Source of the DNA: an uncultured Acidobacteriota bacterium
GTDB lineage: Bacteria; Acidobacteriota; UBA6911; CAINFC01
Assembly: GCA_903847975.1 (NCBI GenBank)
Contig: CAINFC010000208.1
Location: forward strand, 62,001 to 126,000
DNA: 64,000 nt
Direction of reading: 5' to 3'
This document shows, piece by piece, positions 42,103 to 50,084 of this stretch (its first letter is position 1; each line of letters opens with the position of its first letter). The notes under the pieces are model-generated. The model made no database searches and had not been told where the DNA came from. It was given only the letters and a program-made list of their open reading frames with translations. A program made the position numbers and the translations under genes.

Positions 42103-42942
42103 CTATTCCGGCCTTTTCTGTTCCTCCGGGGAAGGAGCGCTTTCCCCCTGTGCGGAACCCTGAATTTCTTCCGCCTGCCCCGCCGGGTAATGGGAGTCAG
42201 GAATCCCGGGAAGTTCCATTTCCCCGTAGCTCACCCGGTAGCTGTCGTAAAAAATGTCCAGTACATGCTTTCCGAAAATGCGGATCTCCGCTTCCGTATG
42301 ATCCTGCAGCGGCAGCCAGAAAGGGCCCACTTTCCGGTAATCGCGCAGGATGTGCACTTTTCGGACCCAGAAGGATAGGCTTTTGGCAGGACTGCCATCC
42401 ACGCGAACGATGCCGTAGTCGCTTTTGGCGACATAAACCCGGCCGTTGAACAGGTATTTGGCGGGGATGCGCGGCCTGGCATCCAGGACCCAGCAGGAGT
42501 GTCCTCGCACGGTTTCCTCTCCGGATAAAGTAAAGGTGTAATTGCGGGCGGTGATGGAGCTGTCCTGCTTTTGCCTGCCCAGGGAGGCTTCCTTTTCGGC
42601 GTCGATCAGCCGCTGGAACACAAATCGGCGAACCCAGCCCGATCCCTTCTGGGAAACCGTCGTGAATTCCTTGCCCTGTCCCTTGCGGAACGTCATCCGA
42701 ATGCCCGACTCCGAACGCGGGCTGCCGTCCTCTTTTAAAAGCCGGTATTTCCGTTCGTTCACATATTCCAGCAGGGCGGCGTCGCGGAGGGGACCGTATT
42801 GTTCCACGCGCTGGAAGATCTCCTGCGCGGTCAACGGTGCAGACGGCTGGGAGCGCATTGCTCGCGGGACTGCGGCCAGAATGCACATGGCCAGCACGAA
42901 CAGGAATCGTTTTTCGACCGGCGGTCTCATGACTCCATCCAT
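42103..42942 (-). CDS. LolA-like/outer-membrane lipoprotein-sorting-family protein
   Basis: 279 residues: signal peptide (FLFVLAMCILAAVPRAMRSQ) and a beta-sheet domain with the pattern of outer-membrane lipoprotein-sorting-like proteins (TAQEIFQRVEQYGPLRDAAL, NYTFTLSGEETVRGHSCWVL, KYLFNGRVYVAKSDYGIVRV, SFWVRKVHILRDYRKVGPFW). The C-terminal 35 residues are Glu/Ser/Pro-rich. ATG 42942 or 42930 may be the start; neither has a good site. Exact role is unknown; periplasmic or outer-membrane. It is divergent from the sulfatase gene at 43144. Confidence 0.65.
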   Translation of the reverse strand: MDGVMRPPVEKRFLFVLAMCILAAVPRAMRSQPSAPLTAQEIFQRVEQYGPLRDAALLEYVNERKYRLLKEDGSPRSESGIRMTFRKGQGKEFTTVSQKGSGWVRRFVFQRLIDAEKEASLGRQKQDSSITARNYTFTLSGEETVRGHSCWVLDARPRIPAKYLFNGRVYVAKSDYGIVRVDGSPAKSLSFWVRKVHILRDYRKVGPFWLPLQDHTEAEIRIFGKHVLDIFYDSYRVSYGEMELPGIPDSHYPAGQAEEIQGSAQGESAPSPEEQKRPE

Positions 42943-43143
42943 GATTGATTTTATGATATTCGGCCGAAGTACGCCACGAAAGAGGGAAACGATTTGTTTA
43001 TAGAATGGGGCACCCGGTCTTCGGCATCTCCGGTTGAAATTCCCGGAATCCCGGAATACAATCCCATTCTGCGGTCCCATGAAAGCGGTCCGTGTGAACC
43101 GCATCGCTCTCTTTTTCTGCCTGATACGGAACAGGAGGTATCC

Positions 43144-44622
43144 ATGATCCGACGCCATTTCCTGAAAACCGCCGCCGCCGGCCTTGCGCCCGCCGTCCGG
43201 CTGGAAAAGCCACGCCGAAATATCATCTTCATTCTGGCCGATGACCACCGCTACGACATGATCGGAGCCCTGGGGCACCCCTGGCTCAAGGGCCACACGC
43301 CCCACCTGGACCGCATGGTAAGCCAGGGGGTCTGCTTCCGGAATGCCTTCGTTACCAGCAGCCTCTGTTCGCCCAGCCGCGCCACCGTGCTTACCGGCCG
43401 CTACATGCACCAGCACGGGGTGACCGATAATTTCTCCGCTCTGAACCCCGCTTTGCCGCAGTTTCCGCAGGCCCTGCAGGGTGCAGGATACCGTACCGGC
43501 TTTTTCGGCAAATGGCACATGGGGGGAACGGGCGACGAGCCCCGTCCGGGATTCGACCACTGGCTCAGCTTCCGCGGGCAGGGGGAATACCAGAATCCGG
43601 AGCTGAATCTCAACGGCATGCGGCAGAGAGTGCCGGGCAACATGACCGACCTCCTGACCCAATCCGTCCTGCGGTTCATGGACGAAAGCGGCCCCAAGCC
43701 CTTTTTCGCCTACCTGTCGCACAAGGCGGTGCACGCCCCCTTTCAGGCTCCGGAGCGCCACGCCCGCCTGTTCGAAAATCTGGCCGCACCCCGGCCGCGC
43801 ACCATGCTTTACAAGGAGGATTATTACCGCCGGTGGCCCGAATGGGTGCGCCGGCGCCGTGTTTCGCGCCACGGCGTGGACGGCATGATGGACAGCGACG
43901 AGCCTTTCGACGTCCACTACCGGCGCTACTGCCAGTGCCTGATTGCCTTGGACGAAAGCCTGGGGCAGATCCTGGGCCGGCTGGAAGCAACTAACCGGCT
44001 CGAGGACACCCTCGTCATTTACATGGGCGACAACGGCTATATGTGGGGGGAGCACGGTCTGATCGACAAAAGGGCCATGTACGAGGCCTCCATTCGGATT
44101 CCCCTCCTGGCACACTGCCCGGCCCTGTTCGGAACCGCGGGTCGGCAGGTGACGCCGATGGCGCTCAACCTGGACATCGGCCCGACGATTCTGGATGCCG
44201 CCGGACTGAGCCCGCTCTCCGGGATGCAGGGGCGGTCGCTGCTGCCGCTAGGCGCGGGGAGGACGCCCGAAGACTGGCGCCGGGATTTTCTCTATCAATA
44301 TGCCTGGGAGCAGGACTACCCGTACACCCCGAACATCGTCGGCCTGCGCACCGATACCCACAGCCTGATGAACTATCCGGGGACCTGGGATATCCCCGAG
44401 CTTTACGACATCCGTAGCGATCCGGAGCAGATCGACAACCTCCTGGCCGAGGCGCGCATCGGTCCGCGCATGAGGGGGCGCTATGCCAATCACGTGAAGG
44501 AGCCCTCGGTGCAGGCCCTGGTGCAGGGGCTGCAGAGCCGCTTGGCGCAGCTGCTGGCGGAAACCGACGGCGATCCGCGCCTGGCCGGGCTGACCAGCCC
44601 CGACGACAGGTACGCCTACTAG
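43144..44622 (+). CDS. Exported Cys-type sulfatase
   Basis: 492 residues. Tat-like signal (MIRRHFLKTAAAG), metal-binding NIIFILADDHRYDMIG, the formylglycine motif CSPSRATVLTGR (Cys75 to be oxidised by a formylglycine-generating enzyme), FFGKWHMGG and VIYMGDNGYMWGEHGLIDKR. The C-terminal domain is shorter but complete (LYDIRSDPEQIDNLL). The start at 43144 has CAGGAGGTATCC ahead of it. It would remove sulfate esters from polysaccharides or small molecules in the periplasm. No maturation enzyme is encoded in the window. Confidence 0.9.
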   Translation: MIRRHFLKTAAAGLAPAVRLEKPRRNIIFILADDHRYDMIGALGHPWLKGHTPHLDRMVSQGVCFRNAFVTSSLCSPSRATVLTGRYMHQHGVTDNFSALNPALPQFPQALQGAGYRTGFFGKWHMGGTGDEPRPGFDHWLSFRGQGEYQNPELNLNGMRQRVPGNMTDLLTQSVLRFMDESGPKPFFAYLSHKAVHAPFQAPERHARLFENLAAPRPRTMLYKEDYYRRWPEWVRRRRVSRHGVDGMMDSDEPFDVHYRRYCQCLIALDESLGQILGRLEATNRLEDTLVIYMGDNGYMWGEHGLIDKRAMYEASIRIPLLAHCPALFGTAGRQVTPMALNLDIGPTILDAAGLSPLSGMQGRSLLPLGAGRTPEDWRRDFLYQYAWEQDYPYTPNIVGLRTDTHSLMNYPGTWDIPELYDIRSDPEQIDNLLAEARIGPRMRGRYANHVKEPSVQALVQGLQSRLAQLLAETDGDPRLAGLTSPDDRYAY

Positions 44623-44698
44623 CTCCCATCCGGCGGGCGTTCGACAGGGCCTGGAGATCCGCACCCGCCGGGCGTGTTATTCAGGCGTGCCTCCGTTT

Positions 44699-45190
44699 TT
44701 ACTGCTGCGCCGGCCTCCGCTGCGGTTGCGAGGAGGTTGGGATGGTTTCGTCGGTCGGGCCGTGGGACAACTCGATGCGGGCGTCGGCGATGCGGTGCAG
44801 CCGCCAGGCCGGATCCTTATGCAGACAGCGCTTCCGCCACCTCGACCCGGTGGACCATGACCACATGGGGGTGGTTGAGCGAGGCCAGCAGCCGCGCCCC
44901 CCGGTCGAAGCGGACCAGCCGCTCGGGATCTTCGCGGAAATAATCGGCAGCACCTTGATGGCCACATCCCGCTTGAGACGCACGTCCCGCCCCCCGGTAG
45001 ACTCCGCCCATCCCCCCGGCGCCGATCTGCCCCAGGACCTGAAAGTGCAGCAGGGTGCGCCCGGTCAGGTCGGCCGGCAGGATCAGCTTCCGTCCGGAAG
45101 CGTAATCCTGCAAAACGACCTGCTTCCCCTCAAGAACGACGTCATCCACCCGGACGAATCCATCCGGCAGACGGGTTAGAAACAGCAGGA
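44699..45190 (-). pseudogene. Degraded Ser/Thr protein kinase (Pkn type)
   Basis: Reading 45190 down to 44699, three frames must be combined: LTGRTLLHFQVLGQIGAGGM then GGVYRG (glycine-rich loop), a shift to RDVRLKRDVAIKVLP (the ATP-binding Lys), a shift back to REDPERLVRFDRGARLLASL and NHPHVVMVHRVEVAEAL (helix C and beta-4/5), then a jump straight to CLHKDPAWRLHRIADARIEL, which is the end of the kinase domain. So two frameshifts and a deletion of about 170 residues, including the catalytic HRD and DFG region, are inferred. It cannot be a working kinase. Confidence 0.75.
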
Positions 45191-45300
45191 AAACGGTTTC
45201 GATTTTTTTGTGAAGAACTCGACGGCACACTCCCACTCGTAATGACGATTCGAAAAAAAACGGGACAGGTTCGTCAGCAGATTATACAAGATGGCTTCGT

Positions 45301-45515
45301 GAAAAAGCGTGGGAACCCTGAAGGGGTTCCGGAACACAGCCCGGGGTTGCGCCGCCCAGGCGCTACCCCGGGTGAGCGGATTTTTCACAAGCAGCCCTGT
45401 AAGGGCTGCGCAAACACCTGCCAATGCTGGATTTTGCGCAACCCCTGCAGGGTTGTCCTATCCGAATATCCTTACCCAGGGTAGGCGCGAAGCGCGCCAA
45501 CCCTGGGCTGCGATC
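45301..45515. repeat. Cluster of five hairpins of an intergenic repeat family
   Basis: In order: GGAACCCTGAAGGGGTTCC (45312-45330); AGCCCGGGGTTGCGCC pairing with GGCGCTACCCCGGGT (about 45338-45373); GCAGCCCTGTAAGGGCTGC (45391-45409); GCAACCCCTGCAGGGTTG (45438-45455); ACCCAGGGTAGGCGC pairing with GCGCCAACCCTGGGCT (about 45474-45509). The second and fifth are inverted relatives of each other. Sequence 45191-45777 has no supportable gene; apparent short frames are repeat sequence. Confidence 0.7.
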
Positions 45516-45777
45516 CGAAGCCCTTGCATGGCTTTCGCAAGAATTCCGGACTTTTTGCGAGATTATCATACAAGATTAAGACCCCGTGCAGGGCCGGAGG
45601 ACTGGCGAGTCTGCCTGTTGAGCACCGGATGAAAATGGCGATGACTGGAAACTCCCCCTCCCGATAATTACCGTCACGACTCCACCCTTTTCCGCTATTA
45701 TATAAATGGGGTAGTCCTTGGGTGAAAACACAATGGAGGGCCCGATATTGCATACCATCAACAATCAGGATTTCATC

Positions 45778-47346
45778 ATGAAAAATCGTTGTTTTCCAAT
45801 CTCTTTTTCCATCTTCTTTTATATCGCTTCGGCGTTGCCGGGAGCGGCACCGCTCCGCACCGGAACGGCATCGCCGGAAGTCGCCGGGATCGCCACCGAT
45901 CTCTCCGCCTTCGCCCAGGCAGAGATGAAGGCGCAGAAAGTCCCGGGCCTGGCCTTTGCCCTCGTTCAGAAGGACAAGGTGATTTTCGCGGAAGGCTACG
46001 GAGTCAAATCGCTGGGCGGATCGGACCCGGTCGGCGCGCGCACGGTCTTCGAGGTAGGATCCACTACCAAAGCCTTTACTTCCGCCCTCCTGGGAATCCT
46101 GGTCGACCGCGGAAGGCTGCAGTGGAGCGACCGCGTGGTCTCCTCCTTTCCCCGCTTCCGCCTCTGGGATTCGTGGGCTACGCGGGAGTTCCGCGTCGAC
46201 GACCTCATGGCCCAGTGGAGCGGAATGCCGGGGTATTCTCTGAATATGATGGCACTCCTGGGCTGGACCCGCGACGATCTGGCCGCCGCGGTGGTTTCCG
46301 TCCGGCCGGTCTACAGCCCGCGCTCCCAGTTTTCTTACGTGAACACCCTCTGGATCTGGGCCGGTCGTCTCGTCGAGCGCTACAGCGGACTGAGCTGGGA
46401 GGAAGCCATGGCCCGCGAAATCCTGACCCCTCTGGGCATGCGGGATAGCACCGTCGATCCGCGGATCGTTCCTTTTCTGAACGATGCCGCCGCCGGGCAC
46501 ATGGTCTTCCCGGACGGCAATGTTTGGAGGATTCCCTCCGACTGGCCTTATCGCGGGTGGCTGGATACCTTCGGCCCGGCCGGGAGCCTCCGCTCCAACG
46601 TTCTGGACATGTCGAAGTGGGTGCGCATGCATCTGTCCCAGGGGACCTTCGAGGGCCAAAGGATCCTGACCGCCGCGACTCTGGCGCGCCTTCACGCCCC
46701 GCGAAGCCTGATGTCCGCCGAAAGCGCACGCACGCTCAGCTATGCGCAAGGCTGGTGTTACGACGTACGGCCCGCCGGTCCGGTCATCTGGCACAACGGC
46801 GGCACCGCCGGGATGCATTCCATCGTCGCCCTTTACCCCGCAGCCGACACCGGGCTGGTCGTACTGACCAACACCGACAGCAACTCCATTCCGGAAGATA
46901 TGGATGCCCGGCTCTACCCGCTGCTGTTTCCCGGTGCCGCCGGGAGGGCGCTCTCTCCCACGCCGGCCGAACTGGCGGCCCTGAACCGAATCGCCCTTCC
47001 GGGTCTTATCGACTCGCGCGAGCCTCCGCCGCTTGCTTCCGCCACGCGTGGCATGACCCCGCCGCTTCCTCTCGCCCGTTATACCGGCCGTTATTCCAAT
47101 CCCGCCTATGAAACGATTCAAATCCGCTTGAAGGCAGGCGGGCTGGCGGCCGTCGTCGGACCCAAGCAATACGAACTACCGTTAGCCCACCTCGACGGCC
47201 ATACATTTTCAATGACGATTCCCGACTGGCCGCAAAGCGAATCCGCCGTGCATTTTGTTTTCGAGGACGGGGAAAATGCGTCGCGCGTTCAGTTCGAGCT
47301 CTTCGGCGACGTGCGCGAGGGCTGGTGCGAACGGGTCGAACCTTGA
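45778..47346 (+). CDS. Exported serine hydrolase, beta-lactamase/class C penicillin-binding fold
   Basis: 522 residues. Signal peptide (ISFSIFFYIASALPGAAP), then a serine beta-lactamase-like domain with the SxxK motif STTK (Ser95, Lys98, in FEVGSTTKAFTSALLG), YxN as YVN (about 187-189, FSYVNTLWIWAGRLVERYSG), and HNGGTAGMHS at the third-motif position. A C-terminal DUF3471-like domain (about 420-520, RYTGRYSNPAYETIQIRLKA) follows. This family includes esterases and D-aminopeptidases, so beta-lactamase activity is not implied. The start at 45778 (CAGGA 9 bases upstream) is preferred to an upstream TTG at 45718. Confidence 0.85.
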   Translation: MKNRCFPISFSIFFYIASALPGAAPLRTGTASPEVAGIATDLSAFAQAEMKAQKVPGLAFALVQKDKVIFAEGYGVKSLGGSDPVGARTVFEVGSTTKAFTSALLGILVDRGRLQWSDRVVSSFPRFRLWDSWATREFRVDDLMAQWSGMPGYSLNMMALLGWTRDDLAAAVVSVRPVYSPRSQFSYVNTLWIWAGRLVERYSGLSWEEAMAREILTPLGMRDSTVDPRIVPFLNDAAAGHMVFPDGNVWRIPSDWPYRGWLDTFGPAGSLRSNVLDMSKWVRMHLSQGTFEGQRILTAATLARLHAPRSLMSAESARTLSYAQGWCYDVRPAGPVIWHNGGTAGMHSIVALYPAADTGLVVLTNTDSNSIPEDMDARLYPLLFPGAAGRALSPTPAELAALNRIALPGLIDSREPPPLASATRGMTPPLPLARYTGRYSNPAYETIQIRLKAGGLAAVVGPKQYELPLAHLDGHTFSMTIPDWPQSESAVHFVFEDGENASRVQFELFGDVREGWCERVEP

Positions 47347-47483
47347 TCCGCGCCGGGACGAAAATCGGTCGGGCGGATTTCATCGGCAGGCTTATGTCGA
47401 GCGCAAATTCGCCCGAATTCCCGCCACCGCTCCTGCTTCCTTTGTTTCTGCTCTCCTTCCCCTTCTCGAATTGCCCTCTGCCA

Positions 47484-47516
47484 CCTGTAGGGGCGTCCGG
47501 GGGACGCCCTTACAGG
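47484..47516. repeat. 15-bp stem hairpin between convergent genes
   Basis: CCTGTAGGGGCGTCC (47484-47498), loop GGG, GGACGCCCTTACAGG (47502-47516), one G-T pair. It resembles the hairpin at 14904-14925. Its place between the convergent serine-hydrolase and kinase-remnant genes would suit a bidirectional terminator. Confidence 0.55.
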
Positions 47517-47546
47517 TTAATCCGATTATTTCCAGGTCCACATGCT

Positions 47547-48296
47547 TTATCGGGGGGAAGCGGGCACCAGGCGCTTGAGCTCCTCGAACCAGTTCTGGAC
47601 CAGGACCAGCCCGGTCACCGGCGGAGGAATATTCGGATCAAGTTGAACCATCAGAAACTTCTCACCGTCCTTGGAAATATCCCAATGGCGGACCGGATCG
47701 CCGATACCGTAACCGCTCCTTTCAAACAGCAGACGAGGCTTGCTGGCGGAAAACCCGGATCCGGCCTGAATATCCACCGCCCAGGCCTGATTTGGGCGGC
47801 GTCGGTAGAAGAGTTTCTTGCCGTCCGGCGCCCACAGCGGCTCCCACCCGCCTCCATTGGAGGCCTGCCACCTGCCTCCCATACCGGGGAACGACTGCAC
47901 ATACACTTCCGGGCAACCGCTCAGATCGGAGGAATAAGCAATCCAGTTGCCGCCCGGAGAAAATTCCGGATATGTTTCTGCCGCTGGAGTCTGTAAAAAA
48001 GGCGCAACCAGCCTGGATTGCGCATCGGGCAGCATGATATCGCAGTCGGTATCCGGAGGGCGCTCTAAGATTCCGAGCGTGCGGCCGGTCAGGTCAGCCG
48101 GCACCGATATGGAGCGCGTTTCGATCTGACGCCGGGCATCCGCTTCTCCGTTGAGAAGACGCTCCACCTCCCGCCGCAAACCCTCCTCCCCGCGACAAGC
48201 CTCGTCGAGGTAAGCCTCCCGCCGACCCGGCTCCAGTTCCACGGCCGAGTGAAAAATCCGCTCGATCCCCTGCCATTCTTTATTGGTCATGGTCAC
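47547..48296 (-). CDS. Ser/Thr kinase derivative lacking the kinase domain (N-terminal cap fused to WD40/PD40 tail)
   Basis: 249 residues. Residues 1-60 (TNKEWQGIERIFHSAVELEP, RREAYLDEACRGEEGLRREV) are the conserved N-terminal segment that precedes the kinase domain in acidobacterial Ser/Thr kinases, ending in PADLTGRTLG, where the kinase domain should begin. The sequence then jumps to a propeller C-terminus (YPEFSPGGNWIAYSSDLSGC, EPLWAPDGKKLFYRRRPNQA, WDISKDGEKFLMVQLDP). The whole catalytic domain is missing in one continuous frame, so this looks like an internal in-frame deletion. Its start overlaps the ECF sigma stop by 17 bases. It may be a pseudogene that still reads through, or a reduced partner of the sigma factor. 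Confidence 0.7.
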   Translation of the reverse strand: MTMTNKEWQGIERIFHSAVELEPGRREAYLDEACRGEEGLRREVERLLNGEADARRQIETRSISVPADLTGRTLGILERPPDTDCDIMLPDAQSRLVAPFLQTPAAETYPEFSPGGNWIAYSSDLSGCPEVYVQSFPGMGGRWQASNGGGWEPLWAPDGKKLFYRRRPNQAWAVDIQAGSGFSASKPRLLFERSGYGIGDPVRHWDISKDGEKFLMVQLDPNIPPPVTGLVLVQNWFEELKRLVPASPR

Positions 48297-48879
48297 GACT
48301 CCCGGTCATTTCGCAATAAATCCAGGTACGAGCCAGCCTCCAGTCGCGCTTGACGGTATCCCGGGGGACCTTCAAAACCTCAGCCGTTTCATCCAGATCA
48401 AGCCCCCCGAAATAGCGTAGCTCCACCACACGCGCCTTGCGGCCATCGAAGGCCGCCAGAGCGGTCAGGGCATCATCCAGCTTTACCAGGTCCGGATCGG
48501 CCGTCGGGGCCGCCAGGAAGTCCACCTCCAGGGAGGCCTCCTTCCGGTCGCCTCCCCGCTTCCGGTTGCTGCGGGAGCGGGCGTGGTCAACCAGTATCCG
48601 GCGCATCAGATTGGCGGCGATAGCCAGAAAATGCGCCCGGTCCTTCCAGTCCACCTGGTCGGCATCGAGAAGGCGCAGGTAGGCCTCGTTCACCAGGGCC
48701 GAGGTCTGCAAAGTATGGCCGGCCCGCTCCCGGGCCATGTAGCGATGGGCCAGCAGGCGCAGCTCGCGCTGCATCAGCGGAATGATCCGGCCCAGAGCCT
48801 CCGGATCACCACGGCGCCAGGCCTGCAGCAATTGAGAAGCCTCCTGCGGTGAGCCCTGCTTCAAACTGCTTCCTACCAT
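48280..48879 (-). CDS. ECF sigma factor, acidobacterial type (TIGR02999-like)
   Basis: 199 residues with sigma region 2 (QRELRLLAHRYMARERAGHT, LVNEAYLRLLDADQVDWKDR, AHFLAIAANLMRRILVDHAR) and region 4 (GRKARVVELRYFGGLDLDET, AEVLKVPRDTVKRDWRLART). The sequence ALVNEAYLRLL and FLAIAANLMRRILVDHARSR is typical of the ECF group that accompanies Ser/Thr kinases in Acidobacteriota, and the kinase remnant directly follows with overlapping codons. The start at 48879 has no good ribosome-binding site; a longer open frame upstream is antisense to the aspartyl-protease gene. Confidence 0.88.
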   Translation of the reverse strand: MVGSSLKQGSPQEASQLLQAWRRGDPEALGRIIPLMQRELRLLAHRYMARERAGHTLQTSALVNEAYLRLLDADQVDWKDRAHFLAIAANLMRRILVDHARSRSNRKRGGDRKEASLEVDFLAAPTADPDLVKLDDALTALAAFDGRKARVVELRYFGGLDLDETAEVLKVPRDTVKRDWRLARTWIYCEMTGSRDHDQ

Positions 48880-49068
48880 GTCGAGTTGAAAAACAACGGA
48901 GCGGATGCTGATTTTGATTATACAAAATGAACCGGCAAAAAGCCTTACTTTCCATTCCCACGGCTGCCAGTCCGGTTTTTTCTGAAAAAATGATTTCCCC
49001 CGGTTAACCGATTTCCCGACCGTTTCCGCATTAGGGGTCATGGGCGGCACAGCGCCGCCCGGGAAGGG

Positions 49069-49899
49069 ATGACCCCCTTGAAAAAGCATTTTGCCAAAGG
49101 ACCTGCGGTTTTCTACTTTTGCTTCCTTTCGGCGGCAGCCGCCCTCCGGGCCGAGGAGCTTCCCATGCGGCTGATTGCCGGAAATCGAGCGGTGATCCGG
49201 GGAACCGTGTTTTCCGGGCAGGAGGTAACGATGCTGGTGGATACCGGCGCCGACTGCACCGTGGTGGACGACCGCACCGCCCGGCGGATCGGGGCCCGCC
49301 TGCGGGACCGGACCGTCCACTATGCCGCTCTGGGAAAAACGGAAAAAGCCCCTCTGGCCCTGGTGGAGGAGCTGCGGGCCGGTTCGATCACCACCTCCCT
49401 GGCGTGTATCGTCCATCGGATACCGACGCCGGGGGTGGATATCATTCTCGGGCTGAATGTCCTGAATAAACACGACTTCTCCCTGGATTACGAACGGAGC
49501 CGCATGGTCTTCCATCCGGCGGAAGACCCCGGCCCGGCCATAGCTTTCGAGCCCGAATCGTCTCTGATCCTGGTTCCCCTGCAGATTCGCGGAAAGACCA
49601 TCCGCGCCCTGGTCGACACCGGAGCCGCCTATCACATCATTACCGAGGGATCCCCTGTCCTCGGCCCCATGGATTTTCGGGGAACCTCGGCGCTGGTTGC
49701 CCATCTGGGCGGCCATGCTTCGGCCAGGGGAGTCACCCTGGGCCGGTTCGGCATCGGATCCTCGGAATGGGACAATTTTAAGGCCATGGCGGTGAGCGGC
49801 GTCCAGCTGCCCTGGGACGTGGTTCTGAGCGTGGGGAATCTGGGCCTGAAGCAGGTCCGTTTCCATTTCAAAAGCCGCCGGCTGACCTGGACCCGTTGA
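49069..49899 (+). CDS. Exported retropepsin-like aspartic protease with two DTGA domains
   Basis: 276 residues: signal peptide (AVFYFCFLSAAAALRAEE) and two retropepsin-like halves, each with the catalytic motif DTGA: LVDTGADCTVVDDRTARRIG (Asp58) and LVDTGAAYHII (Asp183). Each half also shows a flap-like and a hydrophobic-Gly segment (DIILGLNVLNKHDFSLDYER; DVVLSVGNLGLKQVRFHFKS). Two DTG sites in one chain would allow an intramolecular pepsin-like active site. ATG 49069 or TTG 49078 could be the start; GGGAAGG lies closer to the latter's ideal distance. The substrate is unknown. Confidence 0.8.
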   Translation: MTPLKKHFAKGPAVFYFCFLSAAAALRAEELPMRLIAGNRAVIRGTVFSGQEVTMLVDTGADCTVVDDRTARRIGARLRDRTVHYAALGKTEKAPLALVEELRAGSITTSLACIVHRIPTPGVDIILGLNVLNKHDFSLDYERSRMVFHPAEDPGPAIAFEPESSLILVPLQIRGKTIRALVDTGAAYHIITEGSPVLGPMDFRGTSALVAHLGGHASARGVTLGRFGIGSSEWDNFKAMAVSGVQLPWDVVLSVGNLGLKQVRFHFKSRRLTWTR

Positions 49900-49995
49900 A
49901 GGGAGCATCATCGGGATCGGCTAAAAGAAATCTGCTGACGATGGTTTCTTTCGCTTTTCCTACCGCCCTGCCCTGTGTTCCCGGCAGGCCCCTTT

Positions 49996-50045
49996 GTACA
50001 GGAAGACGGAGAGACCACGAAAGGGCCGAAGGCCCGAAAGGCAGC
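49996..50045. repeat. GGAAG-rich REP-like element (degenerate copy)
   Basis: TACAGGAAGACGGAGAGACC followed by ACGAAAGGGCCGAAGGCCCG, with the hairpin GGGCCGAAGGCCC. Lies in the 185-base gap between convergent genes. Confidence 0.4.
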
Positions 50046-50084
50046 TTTTCGGGGCAGAGCGCGGTGCGGCGCCGCGACAAACGG

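Noticed and set aside
44630-44690. Terminator after the sulfatase gene
   Set aside because: CCGGCGGG and CCCGCCGG can pair but the loop is nearly 30 bases and no T-tract follows.
45176-45569. Short open frames in 45176-45569
   Set aside because: They consist of the hairpin repeat cluster and change strand and frame without any protein family pattern or ribosome-binding site.
48880-49911. Extension of the ECF sigma factor to 49911
   Set aside because: The added sequence is antisense to the aspartic protease gene and lacks sigma-factor features; ATG 48879 gives the normal length.
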